This document shows positions 1 through 4,872 of a stretch of DNA of 6,233 nt, in pieces. Every line of letters begins with the position of its first letter. Position 1 is the first letter of the stretch. Both the position numbers and the translations under genes were made by a program. The notes beneath the pieces are model-generated. The model worked only from the letters and a program-made list of their open reading frames with translations. It did not search any database and was not told where the DNA came from. The stretch is from Chloroflexota bacterium (GTDB lineage Bacteria > Chloroflexota > Limnocylindria > Limnocylindrales > CSP1-4). The stretch spans positions 1 to 6,233 of the forward strand of contig JAKAHX010000103.1 of assembly GCA_021814735.1 (NCBI GenBank). Direction: 5' to 3'.

Positions 1-368
1 GCCACGGTGGGCGTCTCGATGACGCCCAGGGCCTCGCCGCCGGCCCGCCGCCGGGTCCCCGCGACCGCCGCCGCCACGGCCGGGTGGACGTGCGGCAGGA
101 AGACCATGTCCACCAGCGCCTCCGCGCCGGCCGCCCGCCCCGCCTGCAGCGACTCCTCGACGTCGGCGACCTCGCCGCCGACCAGCACGAGGTACCGGCC
201 CGGGTGGACCGTCCCCGCGTGCAGGACCCGGATCGGTGCGCGCTTGGCCATCGCGTCGCCCGCGGCGATCCCCACCGCGATCGACTCGAACTCCAGCAGG
301 CCGAGGGCGGGCTCGATGGGCGACCAGCCGGCGGGTTCGGGTCCGGGCGCCGCGGCCCGCTCGGGCAC
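1..368 (-). CDS. BMC-T tandem-domain shell protein, 5' part (runs off left edge)
   Basis: Shell protein of a bacterial microcompartment with two fused BMC domains that assembles as a trimer (pseudohexamer) in the shell facets. Only the first 122 residues are in the window. After a Pro/Ala-rich leader (residues 1-20), the first BMC domain starts at ALGLLEFESIAVGI (21-34) and continues through KRAP (42-45), a PGRYLVLVGGEVADVEES stretch (56-73) and FLPHVHPAV (90-98). A second domain begins at ALGVIETPTV (113-122) and is cut by the edge. By memory it resembles the single-layer BMC-T of Haliangium ochraceum (Hoch_5812) rather than the stacking type found elsewhere in this cluster. The GTG at 368 is preferred because GAGGTG lies 6 nt upstream; an in-frame GTG at 377 sits inside that ribosome-binding site. 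The gene follows the aldehyde dehydrogenase stop by 10 nt, so they are surely co-transcribed. The family is clear; the subtype is inferred. Confidence 0.88.
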   Translation of the reverse strand, partial: MPERAAAPGPEPAGWSPIEPALGLLEFESIAVGIAAGDAMAKRAPIRVLHAGTVHPGRYLVLVGGEVADVEESLQAGRAAGAEALVDMVFLPHVHPAVAAAVAGTRRRAGGEALGVIETPTV

Positions 369-374
369 AGGGTC

Positions 375-380
375 CACCTC
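375..380 (-). promoter_or_regulatory. Ribosome-binding site for the partial BMC-T gene
   Basis: GAGGTG on the minus strand, overlapping the TGA stop of the aldehyde dehydrogenase gene and lying 6 nt before the GTG at 368. It decides for that start over the GTG at 377, which is part of the same motif. Confidence 0.5.
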
Positions 381-1845
381 AGACGATCCGCAGCGATCCG
401 ACCACGGTGATCCGGCGCTCGCGCGAGAACGTGCGCGGCCGGGTGAGTCCGTCGCCGGTGGGGGTCGCGATCGAGAACGAGGCGAAGCCCTCGCCGCCCT
501 CGCCGAGCCCCGCGAAGTTCGGCCCGTTGGCGACGAAGATGCTGCAATTCATCGCCCGGGCCATCCGCGTGATCGTCTCGACGTTGGTCGAGTGGATCGA
601 GGCGGTGTGGCGGAAGCCGTGCTCCGCGCGCACCGCGAGCTCGATGGCCTGGTCGACCGAGCCGACACGCACGACGGGGAGGACCGGGAGCATCTGCTCG
701 GTCCAGACGAGGCTGTGGTCGCGGGACACCTCGGCGATCGCCAGCCGGACGTCGCGCTCCACCTGCACCCCGATGGCGGCGAGGATCTTCGAGGCGTCCT
801 GCCCGATCCACTGCGGGTTGATGACCCCGTGCTTTCCGGGCGCGCCCAGCTCGGTGAAGATGACGCGTTCCAGCCGGCGGAGTTCGTGCTCCTTCAGGAG
901 GTAGGCGCCCGACCCGGTCATGGCCCGCACCAGCCGGTCGGCCACCGAGTCGACGACGATGACCTCCTTCTCGTCGGTGCAGACCAGGTTGTTGTCGAAG
1001 GACGCGCCGCGCACGATGTCGCGGCCGGCTCGCTCGACGTCGGCCGTCTGGTCGACGACCACCGGCGGGTTGCCGGGCCCGGCTGCGACCGCCCGCTTGT
1101 CGGTCTTCAGCGCCTCCCGGACCACGCCCGGTCCGCCGGTGACCAGCAGGATCCCGACGTCCGGGTGGTTCATCAGGGCCCGTGCGCTCTCGATGGTCGG
1201 CTCGGCCACCGCGGTGACCAGGTCGGCCGGCCCTCCTGACGACACGATGGCCCGGTTGATGAGGCGCACGGTCTCGGCCGAGCAGCGCCGCGCACTCGGG
1301 TGCACGTTGAAGACGACCGCGTTCCCGGCCGACACGATGCTGATGGTGTTGTTGATGATCGTGGAGGTCGGGTTCGTGACCGGGGTGATCGCCGCCACGA
1401 CCCCGAACGGGGCGAACTCGGTGACCATCATCCCCTGGTCGCCGGTCACGGCCTCCACCTCGAGGTCCTCGGGGCCCGGCGCCTTGGTGGCCACCACGCG
1501 GTTCTTGACGATCTTGTCCTCGACCCGGCCGATCCGCGTCTCCTGGACGGCCATCACCGCGAGCGACTCCGAGGCCTCCAGCATCGCGCGGCGCACCGCT
1601 TCGATGATCGCGTAGCGACGGTCGAGCCCCATGGACCGGTAGGCACGGAACGCGCGCCCCGCGGCGGCGACGGCCTCGTCGACGGTCGCGTGGATCCCGT
1701 CGCCCAGCTCGGCAGGCCTGGCCACCTCGGCGGCGGCCCGCATCGCGGCCCCCGGACGGGCGTCGCCCGCCTCGGCCATGCGGCGGCGCACGCGCTCGAT
1801 GATCGCCTGGATCTCGGCCTCGCCGAGGCCGTCCGCGCGGTTCAT
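379..1845 (-). CDS. CoA-acylating aldehyde dehydrogenase (PduP/EutE family), BMC cargo
   Basis: Oxidises an aldehyde to the acyl-CoA with NAD+ and CoA inside the microcompartment; with DeoC in the same cluster the likely substrate is acetaldehyde, giving acetyl-CoA. The 488-residue protein has the PduP/EutE hallmarks: the cofactor-site stretch AAITPVTNPTSTIINNTIS (151-169), AGNAVVFNVHPSA (173-185), LLVTGGPG (233-240), and FDNNLVCTDEKEV (283-295), whose Cys289 is the expected thioester-forming nucleophile. Residues 8-26 (GEAEIQAIIERVRRRMAEA core) form an amphipathic helix typical of an encapsulation peptide, followed by a low-complexity linker to about residue 50. PduP is about 464 residues, so the length is normal for a tagged member. 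The ATG at 1845 is chosen because it places that helix at the N-terminus; its GGAG is only 2 nt away, and an in-frame GTG at 1878 would add 11 Arg-rich residues without any ribosome-binding site. It lies 85 nt after the BMC-P gene. Confidence 0.95.
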   Translation of the reverse strand: MNRADGLGEAEIQAIIERVRRRMAEAGDARPGAAMRAAAEVARPAELGDGIHATVDEAVAAAGRAFRAYRSMGLDRRYAIIEAVRRAMLEASESLAVMAVQETRIGRVEDKIVKNRVVATKAPGPEDLEVEAVTGDQGMMVTEFAPFGVVAAITPVTNPTSTIINNTISIVSAGNAVVFNVHPSARRCSAETVRLINRAIVSSGGPADLVTAVAEPTIESARALMNHPDVGILLVTGGPGVVREALKTDKRAVAAGPGNPPVVVDQTADVERAGRDIVRGASFDNNLVCTDEKEVIVVDSVADRLVRAMTGSGAYLLKEHELRRLERVIFTELGAPGKHGVINPQWIGQDASKILAAIGVQVERDVRLAIAEVSRDHSLVWTEQMLPVLPVVRVGSVDQAIELAVRAEHGFRHTASIHSTNVETITRMARAMNCSIFVANGPNFAGLGEGGEGFASFSIATPTGDGLTRPRTFSRERRITVVGSLRIV

Positions 1846-1854
1846 CGCTCCGCT

Positions 1855-1869
1855 CGGCGCGCCGCGCCG
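1855..1869 (-). repeat. Short inverted repeat next to the aldehyde dehydrogenase start
   Basis: CGGCGCG and CGCGCCG separated by one base, 9 nt upstream of the ATG at 1845. In the mRNA it would form a short GC hairpin beside the weak GGAG ribosome-binding site. It is the clearest structure in the 85-nt gap between the BMC-P and aldehyde dehydrogenase genes, but sequences this short and GC-only arise easily by chance in this genome. Confidence 0.25.
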
Positions 1870-1930
1870 GCGACGCACCGCCCGGCACGCGACCGTGGCA
1901 CGGCATGCACCCGCGATGCGGCCCCGTGGC

Positions 1931-2218
1931 TCACTTGTGGTACACCTCCCGCCCGCCGATCTCCCAGGTGTCGACGATCGCCATGATCACGGCGTCGCAC
2001 GGGCGATCGCGGGTCACCTCGGTCTGCCGTGCCGAACTCCCGGTCGCGAAGAGGACCACCTCGCCCACGCCGGCGCCCACCGCGTCCACCGCCACCACGT
2101 AGCCGCCCACGTCCCGGTTGTCGGTATCGATCTGGCGCACCAGGAGGAGCTTCCAGCCCTCCATCAGCGGCTCCTTGCGGCTGGCGACGACGGTGCCGGC
2201 CACGCGCCCCAGTAACAT
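1931..2218 (-). CDS. BMC-P pentameric vertex shell protein (EutN/CcmL family)
   Basis: Shell protein that forms pentamers capping the vertices of the polyhedral microcompartment. The 95-residue product is full length for the family (about 80-100 residues) and is a single EutN/CcmL domain: [21 protein letters not shown] (opening, first residues) with the family's G-x-V-x-G-T-V-V-A-S/T-x-K start, KLLLVRQID (23-31), [20 protein letters not shown] (38-57), the ATGSSAR turn (58-64), [10 protein letters not shown] (76-85) and a short polar tail. The ATG at 2218 is fixed by AAAGGAG 5 nt upstream; the longer reading frame from 2275 adds 19 Gly/Arg-rich residues encoded by the intergenic hairpin and should be ignored. 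The gene lies 87 nt after BMC-H, with a strong inverted repeat between, and 85 nt before the aldehyde dehydrogenase. It is the only vertex protein seen here; others may lie outside the window. Confidence 0.95.
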   Translation of the reverse strand: MLLGRVAGTVVASRKEPLMEGWKLLLVRQIDTDNRDVGGYVVAVDAVGAGVGEVVLFATGSSARQTEVTRDRPCDAVIMAIVDTWEIGGREVYHK

Positions 2219-2223
2219 CCGCG

Positions 2224-2230
2224 CTCCTTT
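2224..2230 (-). promoter_or_regulatory. Ribosome-binding site for BMC-P
   Basis: AAAGGAG on the minus strand with a 5-nt spacer to the ATG at 2218. It is the best Shine-Dalgarno match in the window and fixes the BMC-P start. Confidence 0.7.
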
Positions 2231-2255
2231 CGCCGGGCGTTTCCCCCCGCCCCTG

Positions 2256-2288
2256 CGCCCTGTGCCCCCGTGCATGGGGCACAGGGCG
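2256..2288 (-). promoter_or_regulatory. Perfect 13-bp inverted repeat between BMC-H and BMC-P genes
   Basis: CGCCCTGTGCCCC (2256-2268) and its exact reverse complement (2276-2288) are separated by a 7-nt loop (2269-2275). In the transcript it would fold into a very stable hairpin starting 17 nt after the BMC-H stop and ending 37 nt before the BMC-P start. On the minus strand the stem is followed by G-rich sequence, not a U-run, so it is not a standard intrinsic terminator. Likely roles are protecting the 3' end of BMC-H mRNA, an RNA-processing site, or partial termination. Each would make BMC-H protein more abundant than BMC-P, as shell geometry requires. The repeat is directly visible; the role is inferred. 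Confidence 0.65.
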
Positions 2289-2305
2289 GGCCGACGCCCC
2301 CGGGC

Positions 2306-2614
2306 CTAGCCTTCGCCCACCTCGGCGCGAGCCTCCTCGGTGCGGCCGAGCGGGAGCACCAGGTCGATGTTGACGTGCGGCCGCGCGATCACGTGACTGG
2401 CCACCACTTCGCCCACGTTCTGCGCGTTGCGCACGCCGGCTTCCACGGCCGCCTTCACCGCCGCGACGTCCCCGCGGACGATGGCCGTGACATACCCGCC
2501 GCCGGTCTTCTCGTAGCTCACGAGCTCGACCTTGGCCGCCTTCACCATCGCGTCGGCCGCCTCGACCATGGCCGCGAACCCGCGGGCCTCGATCATCCCA
2601 AGTGCTTCCGCCAT
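2306..2614 (-). CDS. BMC-H hexameric shell protein
   Basis: Major facet protein of the microcompartment shell, forming cyclic hexamers that tile the facets and pass small metabolites through a central pore. The 102-residue product is a single canonical BMC (Pf00936-type) domain: [20 protein letters not shown] (4-23) with the family's L-G-x-I-E start, [17 protein letters not shown] (25-41), [19 protein letters not shown] (42-60), and the C-terminal HVIARPH...LVLPL (74-89). The pore loop is expected at KTGGGY (36-41), a Gly-rich, open type. A short acidic tail (91-102) follows the domain. The ATG at 2614 is supported by AAGGAG 7 nt upstream. The gene is flanked on both sides by gaps of about 90 nt with inverted repeats, unlike the overlapping genes upstream, which suggests its expression is set separately. 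Family assignment is certain; permeability is inferred only. Confidence 0.97.
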   Translation of the reverse strand: MAEALGMIEARGFAAMVEAADAMVKAAKVELVSYEKTGGGYVTAIVRGDVAAVKAAVEAGVRNAQNVGEVVASHVIARPHVNIDLVLPLGRTEEARAEVGEG

Positions 2615-2621
2615 CGCCGCT

Positions 2622-2627
2622 CTCCTT
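2622..2627 (-). promoter_or_regulatory. Ribosome-binding site for BMC-H
   Basis: AAGGAG on the minus strand with a 7-nt spacer to the ATG at 2614, a near-ideal arrangement that fits high translation of the main shell protein. Confidence 0.65.
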
Positions 2628-2674
2628 GCGTCGCTCCGTGTCGGATCCGTTGGTCGCCGGTGCCTGCCCTGTCG

Positions 2675-2704
2675 CCCCGGTGTCTGCCGGGGAGGTCTCC
2701 TCCC
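2675..2704 (-). repeat. Two overlapping short inverted repeats between BMC-T and BMC-H
   Basis: CCCCGG (2675-2680) pairs with CCGGGG (2687-2692) across a 6-nt loop, and GGGAGG (2690-2695) pairs with CCTCCC (2699-2704) across a 3-nt loop. They share bases 2690-2692, so the two hairpins exclude each other. They sit just after the BMC-T stop in the 91-nt gap before BMC-H. No U-run follows. Stems of six GC-rich pairs are weak evidence in this base composition. Confidence 0.3.
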
Positions 2705-2705
2705 G

Positions 2706-3335
2706 CTATGCCTTCACCTCTCGGCCGCCGAGCCCCTCGATCGCAGCGAGGGCCGCCCGCCAGCCGACGTCGATATCCCGCTCCTCGCCCCCGAGGTAGA
2801 CCCGGCCCATCGAGCCGAAGGACCGGACCTCGAGGATGTTGATCTCCGCCGCCTTCTCCGCCTCGTTGGCGGCAAGGGCCGCGTAGGCGGCCGGCTCCAG
2901 CTCCAGGACGTAGAGCGTCTGGCCCCCGATCAGCATCTGCCCGTGCCGCGTCCGGTTGATGAGCTGGGCCTGGTGGTCGTCGATGCGGCGGATGATCTGG
3001 CTCGAGAGGATGCGCGGCCGGATGCGGTCGGCCTCCGTGAGCCCGACCGCGTCGAGGATCGCCGCGCCGGCCGCACGCACCTCCGCCTGCGACGGTGCGT
3101 GCACCTCCAGCAGGCCGAAGTAGCGCTCGATGATCTGCATCCCGGGCTTCACCGAGGTCGCCTTCAACGCGACGTCCGTCAGGCGGTTGATCTCGATCCC
3201 GGGGGAGACCTCGACGTAGAGGGACGCGTCGCCGGCCAGGGGGAGAAACCCCTGCGCCACGGTGCCCAGGAACGCCGCGTACTGCGCCTGGAGGCTGTCC
3301 AGGAACACGTAGGCGCGCAGGTCAATAGTGCTCAC
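2706..3335 (-). CDS. BMC-T tandem-domain shell protein, double-stacking type
   Basis: Trimeric shell protein with two fused BMC domains, 209 residues. The first domain opens with [20 protein letters not shown] (6-25) and includes [20 protein letters not shown] (41-60) and [13 protein letters not shown] (68-80). The second runs through [19 protein letters not shown] (109-127), [20 protein letters not shown] (137-156), NEAEKAA (157-163) and [13 protein letters not shown] (173-185). This is the circularly permuted type seen in CsoS1D and, by memory, it closely resembles Hoch_5816 of Haliangium ochraceum, a trimer that stacks in pairs to form a gated chamber. Glu70-Arg71 may match the conserved Glu-Arg pair that gates the CsoS1D pore; that alignment is inferred. 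The GTG at 3335 overlaps the 3' end of deoC by 14 nt and has GGGAGG at 3339-3344 (3-nt spacer) plus GGGAGGGAG farther upstream. Translation is therefore probably coupled to deoC. It could serve as the gate for large substrates or cofactors. Confidence 0.93.
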   Translation of the reverse strand: MSTIDLRAYVFLDSLQAQYAAFLGTVAQGFLPLAGDASLYVEVSPGIEINRLTDVALKATSVKPGMQIIERYFGLLEVHAPSQAEVRAAGAAILDAVGLTEADRIRPRILSSQIIRRIDDHQAQLINRTRHGQMLIGGQTLYVLELEPAAYAALAANEAEKAAEINILEVRSFGSMGRVYLGGEERDIDVGWRAALAAIEGLGGREVKA

Positions 3336-4194
3336 TGGCCTCCCGGCTCCCTCCCGTCACGATGCGCACGCCGGCCGACGCCCCGATGCGCGTGGCCCCG
3401 GCGGCGATCATCTCGCGGACGTCCTCGGCCGTCCGGATCCCGCCGGCGGCCTTGACGCCCATCTTCGGTCCCACCGTCTCGCGCATCAGCGCCACGTCGT
3501 ACACGGTGGCCCCGCCCGACGCGTACCCGGTGGAGGTCTTGACGAAGTCGGCCCGCGCGAGCTGGGCGAGCCGGCAGGCGATCACCTTCTCCTCGTCGGT
3601 CAGCAGCGCCGCCTCGATGATCACCTTGTTGATGGCGCCGGCCTCGTGGCACGCATCCGAGACGCGGGCGATGTCCTGGCGGACGAGCTCGCGCATGCCG
3701 CTCTTCAGCGCGCCGATGTTGATCACCATGTCGATCTCGGAGGCACCGTCCCGCAGCGCGCGTCGGGTCTCGACCGCCTTGACATCGCTGGTGGTGGCGC
3801 CGAACGGGAAGCCGATCACGGAGGCCACCGCCACGGACGTGCCGCGCAGGGCGGCCGCGGCGCGGTGCACCCAGGTCGGATTGATGCAGACGGCGGCGAA
3901 CCCGTACTCGCGCGCCTCGGCACAGAGGCGATCGATGTCCGCGGCGGTGGCGTCGGGGCGCAGGAGCGTGTGGTCGATGAAGCGGGCGAGGTCGCGGGGC
4001 ACGTCCGCCCCGTTGCCGTGGTAGGTGATCCGATCGGCGCCACCCGCGACCACGCTGCGCACCTTGTCCGGGCAGTGGGCGGCGCACGAGCCCCCGCAGT
4101 CCTGGCAGGCGTCCGCCGGTGGGGCGGAGAGGGCCGCGAGCACCTCGCGGGTGATCGCCTCGATCAGCTCGTCGCGGTCCGCCGGTTCGCTCAT
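3322..4194 (-). CDS. deoC: Deoxyribose-phosphate aldolase, BMC cargo, with Cys-rich N-terminal extension
   Basis: Class I aldolase that cleaves 2-deoxy-D-ribose 5-phosphate to glyceraldehyde 3-phosphate and acetaldehyde; it is probably the aldehyde source for this microcompartment. The 290-residue protein has a TIM barrel from about residue 68: [12 protein letters not shown] (72-83), VCINPTWV (102-109), [14 protein letters not shown] (126-139), [12 protein letters not shown] (152-163), IIEAALLT (192-199), DFVKTSTGY (216-224), [10 protein letters not shown] (246-255) and GASAG (271-275). By comparison with E. coli DeoC, Lys219 is the Schiff-base lysine, Lys248 the second lysine and Asp155 the catalytic aspartate, so the site is intact. 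Residues 8-22 ([15 protein letters not shown]) form an amphipathic, encapsulation-peptide-like helix. The next segment holds Cys30, 33, 37 and 41 (CxxCxxxCxxxC), absent from ordinary DeoC. The start ATG overlaps the rpiB-like stop (ATGA, 4194-4191). A longer open frame extends upstream but reads antisense through other genes. Confidence 0.95.
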   Translation of the reverse strand: MSEPADRDELIEAITREVLAALSAPPADACQDCGGSCAAHCPDKVRSVVAGGADRITYHGNGADVPRDLARFIDHTLLRPDATAADIDRLCAEAREYGFAAVCINPTWVHRAAAALRGTSVAVASVIGFPFGATTSDVKAVETRRALRDGASEIDMVINIGALKSGMRELVRQDIARVSDACHEAGAINKVIIEAALLTDEEKVIACRLAQLARADFVKTSTGYASGGATVYDVALMRETVGPKMGVKAAGGIRTAEDVREMIAAGATRIGASAGVRIVTGGSREASEHY

Positions 4195-4790
4195 GACCGG
4201 TCTCGCAGGTAGCGGCGCTCGATGTCGGTGATCTTGTCCACCCGGGCGGCATGACGCCCGGGTCCCCAGGGCGTGGCGAGCCACGCGTCCACGATCTCCA
4301 TCGCGAGTCCCACGCCGGCGTGGCGAGCGCCGAGCGTCAGGACGTTGGCGTGGTTGTGCTCCCGGCTGTTGCGAGCCGAGCTGACATCGTGGCAGAGGGC
4401 GGCGCGCACGCCGGGCACCTTGTTCGCGACCATGGCCGAGCCGATCCCGGCGCCGTCCACCACGATCCCCCATCGGCAGGTGCCGTCCGCCACCAGCCTG
4501 GCCACGGCGTGGGCGAAGTCGGGGTAGTCGACCGGCTCGGTGCTGGTCGTCCCACAGTCGTGGATCGTGTAACCCTCCTCCGCGAGGTGACGGGCGATCA
4601 GCTGCTTCAGCTCGAACCCCCCGTGGTCGGCGCCGAGCGCGATCGCGACCGGCGCCGGGCCGGACGGGCTTCCGGCGGTGCTCGGCGCGGCTCCGGGGAC
4701 GGCCCCGGACGCTGCGCCGGTGCCGGCATCGTACATCGCGCCGACCACGCGCCGGACCACCTCGCGGACCCGGTCCTCGGTTACCGTCAC
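4191..4790 (-). CDS. RpiB/LacAB-family sugar-phosphate isomerase, BMC cargo, with altered active-site loop
   Basis: Member of the ribose-5-phosphate isomerase B / galactose-6-phosphate isomerase family, 199 residues. The catalytic domain starts at about residue 48: [13 protein letters not shown] (50-62), [20 protein letters not shown] (78-97), [13 protein letters not shown] (108-120), [13 protein letters not shown] (121-133), [15 protein letters not shown] (142-156) and [14 protein letters not shown] (178-191). Asp55-His56, His145 and Arg179 match E. coli RpiB active-site residues, but Asp112 replaces the catalytic Cys66 of the CGTG(I/V)G loop and Ala114 replaces Thr68. Substrate is therefore uncertain: ribose/ribulose 5-phosphate is the default reading. 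Residues 5-20 ([16 protein letters not shown]) form an amphipathic encapsulation-type helix, followed by an Ala/Gly/Pro/Ser linker (22-47). GTG at 4790 is chosen because GGGAGG lies 6 nt upstream and the helix then sits at the terminus. It is the first gene of the BMC cluster visible here and overlaps deoC by 4 nt. Confidence 0.9.
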   Translation of the reverse strand: MTVTEDRVREVVRRVVGAMYDAGTGAASGAVPGAAPSTAGSPSGPAPVAIALGADHGGFELKQLIARHLAEEGYTIHDCGTTSTEPVDYPDFAHAVARLVADGTCRWGIVVDGAGIGSAMVANKVPGVRAALCHDVSSARNSREHNHANVLTLGARHAGVGLAMEIVDAWLATPWGPGRHAARVDKITDIERRYLRDRS

Positions 4791-4796
4791 GGGCAC

Positions 4797-4802
4797 CCTC
4801 CC
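4797..4802 (-). promoter_or_regulatory. Ribosome-binding site deciding the rpiB-like start
   Basis: GGGAGG on the minus strand, 6 nt before the GTG at 4790. The in-frame GTG at 4796 abuts this motif, leaving no spacer, and the GTG at 4868 lies upstream within the 3' end of the peptidase region, so 4790 is the best start. Confidence 0.55.
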
Positions 4803-4828
4803 GCGGGACACGGTACCCGATGGCGCGC

Positions 4829-4872
4829 GGCAGTGCCGGGCCCGGACGCGACCCGGCTGGCAGGACACTGCC
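4829..4872 (-). terminator. Possible bulged hairpin after the peptidase gene
   Basis: In the 81-nt gap between the peptidase stop and the rpiB-like start, GGCAGT (4829-4834) pairs with ACTGCC (4867-4872). Inside it GCCGGG (4835-4840) pairs with CCCGGC (4852-4857), leaving an 11-nt loop and a 9-nt one-sided bulge (4858-4866). The structure begins at the peptidase stop codon. There is no U-run, so it could be a U-less terminator of the kind proposed in GC-rich bacteria, an mRNA 3' stabiliser, or chance. If it terminates, the BMC cluster would need its own promoter in the remaining ~40 nt, where no convincing -35/-10 pair is visible. Confidence 0.3.

Noticed and set aside
7..1239. A 410-codon plus-strand open frame
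   Set aside because: It is antisense to the aldehyde dehydrogenase and BMC-T genes, and its product is dominated by Asp, Arg, Gly, His and Val in the pattern produced by the reverse strand of GC-rich coding sequence. No domain is recognisable.
2256..2288. Standard intrinsic terminator after BMC-H
   Set aside because: The stem is excellent, but the sequence that follows on the minus strand is G-rich with no U-run, and BMC genes continue downstream on the same strand. It is kept as a regulatory or processing hairpin.
2532..3455. Plus-strand open frames opposite BMC-T, BMC-H and deoC (also 3328-4212)
   Set aside because: Low-complexity shadow translations opposite well-supported genes, with no ribosome-binding site or recognisable domain.
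4800..4820. TACCGT as a TANNNT-type -10 element before the rpiB-like gene
   Set aside because: No matching -35 element lies 16-19 nt upstream, and a six-base match with three free positions is expected by chance.
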